DNA from: Bacteroidales bacterium
Lineage (GTDB): Bacteria > Bacteroidota > Bacteroidia > Bacteroidales > JAGOPY01
Length of the DNA stretch: 40,738 bases
Direction: 5' to 3'
NCBI GenBank assembly: GCA_030638325.1
Contig: DAOWEV010000193.1
Span: 1-40,738 of the forward strand
The translations under genes were made by a program, and so were the position numbers. Positions 10,501 through 19,385 of this stretch are shown here, in pieces (positions within the stretch are counted from its first letter, which is position 1; every line of letters starts with the position of its first letter). The notes under the pieces were generated by a model. The model was not told the DNA's origin and did not search any database. It saw nothing but the letters and a program-made list of their open reading frames with translations.

Positions 10501-11080
10501 CATAGGGTTGTACAGGGATGTTATTATCCGAGATGGCCGCTAAAATTTCAATCTCAGGGCTCAGTTTACCTGACAGTTGAAGGTTAAAACTAGAGTTCAC
10601 CACCACATCCTGATTATTCCCGAATGAGATACCCCGTGAAATGCTCCCGCTTTTGTTCAATCCTCTTGTCCGGAATAGCTCATCGGGGGAAGTGACAGGT
10701 TGGTATCGCAAGCTGAAAGGACTTTGATAGCCTCCTTCATCCGCTTCAATCCGGGTATTGTCCTTGTGTCTGTATACCCTATTTAAATTCACCGGGAAAA
10801 CCCGGTAGGATATCCTGAGCTTTGTAAAAGAAAACATTGAAGTATCAATGATCATGAGGCCATGAAAGTGGTCCAGGCTGTATAAACTATCAGCAATTCC
10901 GGATCCATCAATAGCTGTCAAAATAACAGACCCGGGAACAATGCTCAGGGAGTCCAGTTTCAGGGTGTCGGATGTTAGCTCAATAACTGTAGAACGCAGA
11001 TTGCTCAAATCCTGCTGCGACCTGGCGGCAATCGAAATGAAAAAAAACAGTAGCAGATATGGTGCAATCTTCTTATTCAA
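7577..11080 (-). CDS. Large outer-membrane beta-barrel-like surface protein, uncharacterised, with SprA-reminiscent N-terminal segment
   Basis: Signal peptide [92 protein letters not shown]; aromatic alternating C-terminus ending LQLRAHF. Confidence 0.75.
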   Translation of the reverse strand: [1167 protein letters not shown]

Positions 11081-11123
11081 GACAATGTATAACGGTCAAT
11101 ATGAATAAATAATGTAAAAATAT

Positions 11124-11131
11124 CAAATCTA
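11124..11131 (-). promoter_or_regulatory. Candidate Bacteroidetes -7 element (TAGATTTG) for the 1167-aa gene
   Basis: Matches TAnnTTTG on the minus strand upstream of 11080; no clear -33 TTTG. Confidence 0.35.
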
Positions 11132-11176
11132 TTGTGAAAAAAACCTGAAACCTTTTTTCTATATTACAAATCCTAT

Positions 11177-11184
11177 TACATTTG
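11177..11184 (+). promoter_or_regulatory. Candidate Bacteroidetes -7 element (TACATTTG) for yitT
   Basis: Matches TAnnTTTG, 36 bp before the ATG at 11220. Confidence 0.45.
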
Positions 11185-11219
11185 CACGCTTTTTTGGGAA
11201 ATTTTTAAAATCAATCATC

Positions 11220-12110
11220 ATGACATTCATAACAAAAGAAAAACGGTTCAGTAAGAAGTGGTTCATTACCTATGGGTTGATCGTCGTCGGAGCCTTTATT
11301 ATGGCCGCTGGGTTTGTGCTTTTCATAACCCCCTATAAGATCGTTCCGGGGGGTGTATACGGGATTGCGATCGTGCTTCACCATACTTTTGGGTTTCCGG
11401 TTGGGCTGACCGCATTGTGTTTTGATATTCCCTTGACTATCATAGGGATCCGGATACTGGGGCCGAGGTTTGGCATCAAGACTGTTGTCGGGTTTGTACT
11501 GACGGCAGTATTCGTGGATGGACTAACCTATTTTTACGGTGAATCACCCCTGGTAGATAATGTCCTGCTTTCTTCTATCTATGGCGGTTTGTTCTTAGGT
11601 ATCGGCCTGGGGATGATCTTCAAATCACGGGCCACCTCGGGAGGTTCTGATATTGTGGCCATGATCATTGCCAAGTACACAAAACTTCCGCTGGGGCAAT
11701 TGATGATCCTGGTGGATTCAGCCATCGTTCTAATTGGGTTGTTCTCTTTCGGCGACTGGGAGATCCCATTGTATTCCCTGATCGTGATCTTTATCGTGGG
11801 CAGGGTGGTGGATGTTGTACTACAGGGTATCAGCTACGATAAGACCTTATTCATCATCTCCGAAAAACACCGGGAGATCCGCGACAAGATCATTGGCGAC
11901 CTGAACCGGGGAGGCACATTTTTTAAGGGCGAAGGCATGTATAGCGGGAGTGAAAAAACCATGATCTATACCATTGTAAACCGCCGGGAGCTTGTCATCC
12001 TGCAGGAGTTCATCCACCGGATCGATCCCGAAGCTTTCATGACCGTTATCAACGCCAACGAGGTGCTGGGCCATGGATTCCGGTCGTTGAGAGAGAAAGT
12101 GGAGGATTGA
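11220..12110 (+). CDS. YitT family membrane protein (DUF161/DUF2179 type)
   Basis: MAAGFVLFITPYKIVPGGVYGIAIVLHHTFGFPVG plus C-terminal soluble domain (GGTFFKGEGMYSGSEKTMIYTIVNRREL). Confidence 0.92.
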   Translation: MTFITKEKRFSKKWFITYGLIVVGAFIMAAGFVLFITPYKIVPGGVYGIAIVLHHTFGFPVGLTALCFDIPLTIIGIRILGPRFGIKTVVGFVLTAVFVDGLTYFYGESPLVDNVLLSSIYGGLFLGIGLGMIFKSRATSGGSDIVAMIIAKYTKLPLGQLMILVDSAIVLIGLFSFGDWEIPLYSLIVIFIVGRVVDVVLQGISYDKTLFIISEKHREIRDKIIGDLNRGGTFFKGEGMYSGSEKTMIYTIVNRRELVILQEFIHRIDPEAFMTVINANEVLGHGFRSLREKVED

Positions 12111-12222
12111 GAAGACGGAAGTCGGAAGTCAGAAGACAGAAGACAGAAGTCAGAAGACAGAAGACGGAAGTCGGAAGACGGAAGTCAGAAGACGGAAGTC
12201 GGAAGTCGGAAGTCGGAAGGCA
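12111..12222 (+). repeat. Tandem heptamer array, consensus GAAG[T/A]C[G/A], 16 units
   Basis: Direct reading in 7-bp register directly after the yitT stop codon: gaagacg gaagtcg gaagtca gaagaca ... gaagtcg gaaggca. Confidence 0.95.
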
Positions 12223-12236
12223 GATGGTAGTTTTTT

Positions 12237-13559
12237 CTACTTGAACAATTTAATGATATCATTGCCATTGGCGAAGATCAGCAGGGCGAACAGGAGCACC
12301 ATTCCAACGATCTGTGCGTGTTCCATGAACTTGTCGCTGGGCTTTCGGCCGGTGATGATCTCGTAGAGCAGGAACATCACATGGCCTCCATCAAGGGCCG
12401 GTATCGGCAAGACGTTCAGGATGGCCAGCATTATCGATAAAAAGGCTGTCAGACGCCAGAAAGCCGGCCAATCCCATGTGGGAGGAAAGATACTGCCAAT
12501 GGTGATAAAGCCACCTACCGATTCATATGCTTTGACTTCAGGGGAAAACAACAGCCTTAACTGTTTCAGATAATCTACAATGCCTCTGTAAGCTCTTGAG
12601 GTACCTGCCGGAATGGCCTGCACAAAAGAATATTCTATCCTGCTGGTCTCAAAATATTTACCGGGATCTGTATAAATGCCCACCAGGCCATCCGGTGTTA
12701 CCCCCACATCATAATCAAGGGTGTCATTGGTCCGGACAATAACCATGGGGACCGTTTTTCCTTTATTCGCCTTAACTGCCTTAACAAATTGATCAAAGTA
12801 TACTGTCGGTTGGTCATCCACCAGAATGATCTTGTCATTCACCATCAGCCCGGCTTCCCTGGCCGTCGACTCATTGGCAAAGCGTTCGATCTCAAAGGGA
12901 AACCTGGGGGATATGAAATCAGGGTTTTTTTGTTTGATCAGCTTCCCGAGAAACCCTTCCGGTACATCGATCTCGATTTCTTCACCATCTCTGATGATCT
13001 GTATGGTCTTGGCTTCATCCAGGATCAGCACAAGCGGTATTTTTCTAAATTCTTTGACTTCAACATGGTCCAGGCTGATGATCTTGTCTCCGTCTCTCAG
13101 ACCCAGTTCCATCCCGAGGGAGTCGACTGCGATCCCATATTTATTAACTTCAGAGGTGGGCAGATACTGTTCTCCCCAAACAGCCAATATGCCAATATAA
13201 ATAGCTATTGCCAGTAAGACGTTAACGGTAACACCTCCGAGCATGATGATGAGTCTTTGCCAGGCCGGCTTTGACCTGAATTCCCAGGGCTGGGGGGGCT
13301 TTTTCATCTGTTCCTTATCCATCGATTCATCGATCATGCCCGAGATCTTGACATAGCCGCCGAGGGGCAGCCACCCCAATCCGTATATAGTACCTTTGTA
13401 GTTGATCTTAAAAACCGAGAACCATGGATTAAAGAAAAGATAAAATTTCTCTACCCTTGTCTTGAATATCTTAGCGGCCAGAAAATGACCGAACTCATGA
13501 AAAATAACAAGTATAGAAAGGCTTAACAGCAGTTGCAATATTTTGATCAGAATTTCCAT
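12237..13559 (-). CDS. rseP: RIP metalloprotease RseP (site-2 protease family)
   Basis: HEFGH zinc motif (VIFHEFGHFLAAKIF), PDZ-like middle, NVLPIPALDGGHVMFLLYE. Confidence 0.94.
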   Translation of the reverse strand: MEILIKILQLLLSLSILVIFHEFGHFLAAKIFKTRVEKFYLFFNPWFSVFKINYKGTIYGLGWLPLGGYVKISGMIDESMDKEQMKKPPQPWEFRSKPAWQRLIIMLGGVTVNVLLAIAIYIGILAVWGEQYLPTSEVNKYGIAVDSLGMELGLRDGDKIISLDHVEVKEFRKIPLVLILDEAKTIQIIRDGEEIEIDVPEGFLGKLIKQKNPDFISPRFPFEIERFANESTAREAGLMVNDKIILVDDQPTVYFDQFVKAVKANKGKTVPMVIVRTNDTLDYDVGVTPDGLVGIYTDPGKYFETSRIEYSFVQAIPAGTSRAYRGIVDYLKQLRLLFSPEVKAYESVGGFITIGSIFPPTWDWPAFWRLTAFLSIMLAILNVLPIPALDGGHVMFLLYEIITGRKPSDKFMEHAQIVGMVLLFALLIFANGNDIIKLFK

Positions 13560-13594
13560 TTCCTTATCCTATTTTTACTTCTTAATCTTACGCA

Positions 13595-14749
13595 TCAATG
13601 GCGTATCAAACTTAAAGCCAATTGCCTGGTTTCATTATCGGTAGCTACATAATCATCATATTCCGGTTCCTCAAAATAACTGACATGGGTCAGACAATGT
13701 TCAACAACCCCGGATATTTCGAGGAATCCGATACGATCCTTCAGAAACGCATCAACGGCTACTTCATTGGCAGCGTTCAGGACACAACTTGCGTTGCCCC
13801 CTTTTTCGAGCGCCTCAAAAGCGAGTGCAAGATTACGAAAAATTTTAATATCCGGGGGATAAAAAGTAAGATCAGGAGCATTTGCTAAATCAAATCTTTT
13901 GAAATCCGATCTCAGCCTCTCCGGGAACGCCAGGGCATATTGAATGGGTAACTTCATATCAGGGAGGCCCATCTGTGCTTTAATGGAACCATCGTGGAAC
14001 TGCACCAAAGAATGAATGATCGACTGGGGATGTATGATGACCTCTATCTGTTCCGGCTTCAGGCCGAATAGCCACCTGGCCTCAATAACCTCCAGGCCCT
14101 TGTTCATCAAAGTAGCAGAATCGACAGTTATCTTGTTACCCATGTTCCAGTTGGGATGCTTCAGCGCTTCGTGCTTTGTTACTTTTTCAAGTTGCTTCAG
14201 CGTTTTTCCAAAGAAAGGCCCTCCTGATGCTGTCAGGATGATCTTTTCAACATTGTTATAATCTTCGCCCGCCATACACTGGAAAATGGCCGAATGTTCC
14301 GAGTCAACGGGGATGACAGCAGCATTGTGGTCACTGGCCAGCTTTGACACCAGGGCGCCACCCACAACCAGTGACTCCTTGTTGGCCAGGGCCAATACCT
14401 TCCCGGCTTTCAAGGTATTGAGTGTGGGTAAAAACCCGGCATATCCGACAAGGGCATTCAACACCACATCGATGTTATCGGAATCAACGATCTGGGCTAC
14501 AGCATCCTCGCCGGAATAGACTTTTATATCGTAGGAAAATAAAGCATCAGACACTTCCCGGTAATGATCTTCCCGGGCAATAATCACGGCGTTCGGTTTA
14601 TGATGAATGGCTTGCCGGATGAGCAGGTCTTTATTGGACCAGGCGCTCAGCACTTCCACTTCAAACTTGCCGGTATTTGCACCGATCACCTCCAGGGCTT
14701 GCCTCCCTATTGAGCCTGTGGAACCAAGTATGGCTATCTTTTTTTTCAC
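13595..14749 (-). CDS. dxr: 1-deoxy-D-xylulose-5-phosphate reductoisomerase
   Basis: KKKIAILGSTGSIGRQALEVI, ALANKESLVVGG, DSEHSAIFQC, KITVDSATLMNKGLEVIEA. Confidence 0.97.
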   Translation of the reverse strand: MKKKIAILGSTGSIGRQALEVIGANTGKFEVEVLSAWSNKDLLIRQAIHHKPNAVIIAREDHYREVSDALFSYDIKVYSGEDAVAQIVDSDNIDVVLNALVGYAGFLPTLNTLKAGKVLALANKESLVVGGALVSKLASDHNAAVIPVDSEHSAIFQCMAGEDYNNVEKIILTASGGPFFGKTLKQLEKVTKHEALKHPNWNMGNKITVDSATLMNKGLEVIEARWLFGLKPEQIEVIIHPQSIIHSLVQFHDGSIKAQMGLPDMKLPIQYALAFPERLRSDFKRFDLANAPDLTFYPPDIKIFRNLALAFEALEKGGNASCVLNAANEVAVDAFLKDRIGFLEISGVVEHCLTHVSYFEEPEYDDYVATDNETRQLALSLIRH

Positions 14750-14760
14750 AATATGATGTT

Positions 14761-15642
14761 TTAAAAGATCATCAGTTCGGCCGGATTCAAAGGTGTTCCG
14801 TCATACCAGATCTCAAAATGCAAATGGGGCCCCGTGCTTAACTCCCCTGATTCACCAACAATGGCTATTGGTTCGCCGGCCCTCACAAAAGCACCTTGAT
14901 CTTTCAGCAAACTGGAGTTATGTTTATAGACTGAGAAAAGATTATGCTGGTGTTGAATGCCAATAACATACCCCGTTTCCAGGGTCCAGTTCACAAAAAT
15001 CACAACCCCGTTCAGAGTGGCTTTAACTGCTTCGTTCTTTTTCGCGACGATATCCACTCCGAAATGCTTCTCACGGGGATTAAACGAATTTGTGATGATG
15101 CCGTTCAGGGGGGTGAAAAAAATAAAATCACTGACTGAAGATCTACCGGATGATTTTCCATCCTCTTTGATCAGAAAAATATTGTACATGCTTTGCTGTT
15201 CAAAATCCACCCTGAGGATAGAATCCTCTTTCGACCTGGTGATGGTGACATCATCATAATTAATACCGGATTCAACGGTTTCCGGGATTTGGTTCACAGT
15301 ATCTCTTCCTTCCAGGATCATCTTCAGGTTGTATAAGTAAAGATTTTTTTGCCTGAAATCCATTTCCAATGAATCTGCCCTATATTCCAGTATATCAATC
15401 TTATGGTAAAGTGACATATCAGTATAACCGGGTATGTATTCCCGAAGCGGTGTAAAAGCAATCAACCCGATCGTTAAGGCGATCAACACAATGGCTATGG
15501 TTCCCATGGCGACAAAAACATTCCAGCGGGATAACCGGAAGGATATGCGTTCTTCATATGTCTGGTCATTCAGGATAACCAGTTTATACTTGCTCCGGAG
15601 TTTCCTGGTCCACTTTTTCTTTTGCTTGCTTTGCTGTTCCAT
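14761..15642 (-). CDS. M23 family metallopeptidase (peptidoglycan endopeptidase-like)
   Basis: NPREKHFGVDIVAKKNEAVKATLNGVV ... GPHLHFEIWYDGTPLNP; start placed at internal MEQQSK (15642) rather than the ORF start at 15690. Confidence 0.88.
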   Translation of the reverse strand: MEQQSKQKKKWTRKLRSKYKLVILNDQTYEERISFRLSRWNVFVAMGTIAIVLIALTIGLIAFTPLREYIPGYTDMSLYHKIDILEYRADSLEMDFRQKNLYLYNLKMILEGRDTVNQIPETVESGINYDDVTITRSKEDSILRVDFEQQSMYNIFLIKEDGKSSGRSSVSDFIFFTPLNGIITNSFNPREKHFGVDIVAKKNEAVKATLNGVVIFVNWTLETGYVIGIQHQHNLFSVYKHNSSLLKDQGAFVRAGEPIAIVGESGELSTGPHLHFEIWYDGTPLNPAELMIF

Positions 15643-15795
15643 TATATTTGGCTCGGACTGCAAATATCGGAAAATTTTAAGGAGTCTCATTATTTTATAA
15701 CTTTGCAGATCGGCAGCAGATTGAAAATCATGGGAAATAACGAGCTAATAAAATAATTTTTCAGTTTATCAGTTATTAGATTTATAATGCCAAAG

Positions 15796-15837
15796 CAAGT
15801 CGGAAGTCGGAAGTCCGAAGACGGAAGTTCGAAGCAA
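15796..15837 (+). repeat. Second GAAGTCG heptamer cluster, 6 units
   Basis: caagtcg gaagtcg gaagtcc gaagacg gaagttc gaagcaa. Confidence 0.85.
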
Positions 15838-15943
15838 TTGTACTTTTGGCAATGAAATATACTCATTGGGCGCTGAATGATGGAAAAATGGAATAATAGA
15901 AGAGTGGAAGACCTATTACTTTCAGGGTCTCCAACGGGGCTCA

Positions 15944-15975
15944 ATTCCAACATTCCAATATTCCAATATTCCAAC
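15944..15975 (+). repeat. Octamer tandem repeat ATTCCAA[T/C], 4 units
   Basis: attccaac attccaat attccaat attccaac. Confidence 0.9.
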
Positions 15976-16020
15976 CGTCAAAGAAGGTGGATTTCAAATT
16001 AAAGAGTGAGGCGCTGAATT

Positions 16021-18693
16021 TTGAAGAGTTTTATCACATACAGATTCTCCCGGATATTAACTGTGTTATTATTGATAACAGTTATATTATCATGTTCCAC
16101 AAAAAAGAATACTTTTTCCAGGAGGGCTTACCATAATCTCACTTCTCATTATAATGTATACTGGAATGGCCGTGAAAGCCTTTGGGAAGGCGCTGATATA
16201 ATGAGAACCAAGGCAAAAGACAATTATACCAAAGTATTACCGGTTTTTAATTACGGAAAGGATGGGGATGCCCAGCAGATCTTTCCCCAAATGGACAGGG
16301 CCATAAAAAAGGGGTCTATTGCCATCCAAAAACACTCCATGGAATTTGGCGGTGAAGAAAAGGTCAAATGGATCGATGATTGCTACATGATGATCGGGGA
16401 GGCTTATTTTTACAAAAAAGAGTACATCAGCGCCCGCCGCACTTTTAACTTTGTGATCAGGGAATATGGTGAAAATGACATCAAATATGATGCGATGCTT
16501 TGGCTGGCGCAAACATATAATCAACTTGAAGAGTTTGAAAAATCTGAACCACTACTGAATCTTGTATCTAAAGACGTCGAAGAAGAGGATGTCCCCTTAG
16601 AAACAGTAAAGAAGCTGCCCCAGATCTATGCCGATCATTATATTCTTCAGGAAAAATACGACCTCGCTGTGGATCACCTCTATGAAGCACTTTCATACAA
16701 CCCGCCACGGTTGCTGAAGATCAGGATGCTATTCATCCTGGGCCAGATATTTCAAGGGAATGAAGATCTTAACAGGGCAACGGATCTTTACCGCCAGGTG
16801 ATCCGAAAGAACCCCCCTTATGAAATGGCTTTCCAGGCCAAGATCAATATGGCTAAGTCTTATGACGCTTCCACCGGAGACAGCAGACAGGTTATCAAAT
16901 ACCTGACCAGGATGCTGAAAGATGATAAAAACAAAGATTATCTTGACCAAATATATTTCGCCCTCGCAGAGGTGGCGCTGAAAGACAATGATATGGACCT
17001 GGCCATTGAATACCTCGGCTTGTCCGTCCTAAAAAGCACCAACAATAATTATCAAAAGTCAGCATCATCATTAAAACTGGCTGATATTTATTTTGAGATC
17101 CCTGAATATGAACTCTCGCAGGCCTATTACGATACTACGATGATGTTCCTCCCCAAAGACTATCCTGACTATAAATCAATCGAAGCTAAAACAAGTGTAC
17201 TCTCAGAACTGGTTATATATCTGATCACGGTGCAACATCAGGACAGCTTACAACGGCTGTCACGAATGAGTGAGGACGAACGGAGCCGTATCATCGATAA
17301 GATCATTGAGGATTATATTTTAGAGCAGGAAAGACTGGAACGGGAAAAAGAACTTCAGGAAGCATTGAACGCCCAGGATGAGTTGAATGCCAAGGCCGGC
17401 TCCGGACCGGTTGGTCCCGGGACCCCAATCGGAGGAGGGGGCGCCTGGTATTTTTACAACTCAAGCACCAAAAACTTCGGGCATTCTGAATTCATTAAGA
17501 AATGGGGTAAAAGAAAACAGGAAGACCTCTGGAGACTCAGTAATAAACAGCTCTCGACATTTGGTTTTGGGGATGAAGAAGGAATAGCAGTTGACAGTTT
17601 ACAGACCGGCACCGATACCCTGGTGATGGGCGCCGACGACCCCCTGTCGAGAGAATACTACCTGAAAGACATCCCGTTTACCGACGCGCAAATTGCTAAA
17701 TCCGATACAAGTATCAAGGAAGCCTTATTCCAGCTCGGAAGGCTTTATAAAGATGGTTTGAATGACCTCGGTGAGTCCAGGGAATCTTTTGAAACACTGC
17801 TGGAAAGATTTCCTGCTAACGACCACCAGCTGCAAACCTACTATTATCTTTATAAAATATATGAGGAGCTTGGAGACTTTGAGCAACAGGAGTATTATAA
17901 GAATCTTATCACTACTATGTATCCTGGCAGTGATTATGCAAAGGTGCTGAACGATCCGGAATATTTTAAAAAGCTGTCGGAAGAAACAAATAAAGTTAAC
18001 AAGCTTTACGAGGAAACTTACGAAGCTTATGAGGCGGGGCAATATTACATGGTCATTGCCAAGAGCGAAATTGCCCTTACTATGTATGGCGACACCAATG
18101 CGCTGGCGCCAAAATTCGAATTCCTGAAAGCCATGTCTGTGGGACGGGTTGATGTGCTGGATTCACTGGTTGCATCGCTAAAGCATATTATTCTGCAATA
18201 CCCGGATAGCGAAGTCAAGACCATGTCGCAAAATATTCTTGCCCATATCATGCTGGAACACCCGGAATTCGCTGATGAAAACTTTGCAGCCCCAAACCAG
18301 GAGCCGGTTAAAATATTTCCTTATAAATTAAACAATAACCGCATGCATATGTTCATCATGGTGGTGAAGTCGAGGGAGGTCAGGCTGAATCCTTTAAAAG
18401 TAAAAATATCCGATTATAACACAAAGTATTACAGCCTGGAAAATCTCACTATCAACAGCCTGGTATTGGATAATACGCATTACCTTATCACCGTTGGTAA
18501 TTTCACCAATGCCGTGAAAGCATTAAAATACAATGCAGCTATTTCGCAAAGTGAATATGTAAATTCCGACCTAAAACAGGAACATCATAAAAATTTTATA
18601 ATTTCGACAGAAAATTATCCGGTTTTCTTTAAAGAAAAAAATATAGAAGAATACGAAGAGTTTTATAATGAGAATTACAAGGATCTTAAATGA
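16021..18693 (+). CDS. porW: PorW/SprE-like TPR lipoprotein, type IX secretion system
   Basis: Lipoprotein signal MKSFITYRFSRILTVLLLITVILSCSTKKN with TTG start; RRAYHNLTSHYNVYWNGRESLWEGADIM...DNYTKVLPVFNYG is PorW/SprE-like; TPR-rich body. Confidence 0.85.
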   Translation: MKSFITYRFSRILTVLLLITVILSCSTKKNTFSRRAYHNLTSHYNVYWNGRESLWEGADIMRTKAKDNYTKVLPVFNYGKDGDAQQIFPQMDRAIKKGSIAIQKHSMEFGGEEKVKWIDDCYMMIGEAYFYKKEYISARRTFNFVIREYGENDIKYDAMLWLAQTYNQLEEFEKSEPLLNLVSKDVEEEDVPLETVKKLPQIYADHYILQEKYDLAVDHLYEALSYNPPRLLKIRMLFILGQIFQGNEDLNRATDLYRQVIRKNPPYEMAFQAKINMAKSYDASTGDSRQVIKYLTRMLKDDKNKDYLDQIYFALAEVALKDNDMDLAIEYLGLSVLKSTNNNYQKSASSLKLADIYFEIPEYELSQAYYDTTMMFLPKDYPDYKSIEAKTSVLSELVIYLITVQHQDSLQRLSRMSEDERSRIIDKIIEDYILEQERLEREKELQEALNAQDELNAKAGSGPVGPGTPIGGGGAWYFYNSSTKNFGHSEFIKKWGKRKQEDLWRLSNKQLSTFGFGDEEGIAVDSLQTGTDTLVMGADDPLSREYYLKDIPFTDAQIAKSDTSIKEALFQLGRLYKDGLNDLGESRESFETLLERFPANDHQLQTYYYLYKIYEELGDFEQQEYYKNLITTMYPGSDYAKVLNDPEYFKKLSEETNKVNKLYEETYEAYEAGQYYMVIAKSEIALTMYGDTNALAPKFEFLKAMSVGRVDVLDSLVASLKHIILQYPDSEVKTMSQNILAHIMLEHPEFADENFAAPNQEPVKIFPYKLNNNRMHMFIMVVKSREVRLNPLKVKISDYNTKYYSLENLTINSLVLDNTHYLITVGNFTNAVKALKYNAAISQSEYVNSDLKQEHHKNFIISTENYPVFFKEKNIEEYEEFYNENYKDLK

Positions 18694-18724
18694 TCTTACA
18701 GACTGATCACTAAATCTTAATACT

Positions 18725-19135
18725 ATGGCGAAGAACAATTCTCCTGAGTCGTCTACCATCAACACCATTGGAAAAGGCACAAGCATAACAGGTGATATTA
18801 AATCAAACGGCGATTTCCGTATCGATGGTCAACTGAACGGTTCCATAAATTCCGAAGGCAAGATCGTTGTCGGGACTTCAGGCGTAGTGGAAGGTGAAAT
18901 CGTTTGCCGGAATGCTGATATATCCGGTACCGTCAAAGCCAATATCAAAGTTTCTGAATTATTATCCCTGAAGGCTACTTCCGAAATAACAGGCGATATT
19001 ATCGCTAATAAGCTGGCTATTGAACCAGGGGCAAAGTTCTCAGGTACCTGTAATATGGAAACCCCGAACAAGCCACAGCTTAAACATCCACCTGCAGATG
19101 GAACCCTTAAGGAAAAAGAAAAAGTATTTGGATAA
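18725..19135 (+). CDS. Bactofilin (polymer-forming cytoskeletal protein)
   Basis: INTIGKGTSITGDIKSNGDFRIDGQLNGSINSEGKIVVGTSGVVEGEIVCRNADISG; repetitive beta-helix pattern. Confidence 0.95.
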   Translation: MAKNNSPESSTINTIGKGTSITGDIKSNGDFRIDGQLNGSINSEGKIVVGTSGVVEGEIVCRNADISGTVKANIKVSELLSLKATSEITGDIIANKLAIEPGAKFSGTCNMETPNKPQLKHPPADGTLKEKEKVFG

Positions 19136-19385
19136 TTATGCCAGGTACTCCAGCATTGCATTTCAAATGATCGTGATCATCCTGATCGGGGTGTTCGGGG
19201 GGATCAAATTAGATGAATGGCTGAGTATGCAATTTCCTGTCTTCACAGTAATATTTTCAATCCTGTCAGTGATATTGGCCATCTATTATGTTACTAAAGA
19301 CCTTATAAAGGCAGGTGAAAAAAAAAAACATCATCAGAAAAGAGAGATAATCGGTCGATTCCAAATAATGATCAAGAGTGAATAA
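19098..19385 (+). CDS. AtpZ/AtpI family protein (F0F1 ATP synthase-associated)
   Basis: YLDNYARYSSIAFQMIVIILIGVFGGIKLDEWLSMQFPVFTVIFSILSVILAIYYVTKDL; start placed at internal ATG 19098, overlapping bactofilin. Confidence 0.82.
   Translation: MEPLRKKKKYLDNYARYSSIAFQMIVIILIGVFGGIKLDEWLSMQFPVFTVIFSILSVILAIYYVTKDLIKAGEKKKHHQKREIIGRFQIMIKSE

Noticed and set aside
12111-12222. CRISPR array
   Set aside because: Units are contiguous 7-mers without spacers, and no cas genes are present
15690-15974. 94-aa minus-strand ORF
   Set aside because: Made of intergenic repeat (heptamer and octamer) sequence with no recognisable domain
19316-19385. Programmed frameshift joining the AtpZ-like gene to the downstream 128-aa gene at the A11 run
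   Set aside because: The downstream gene's frame hits a stop at 19348-19350 before its start, so a fusion cannot form
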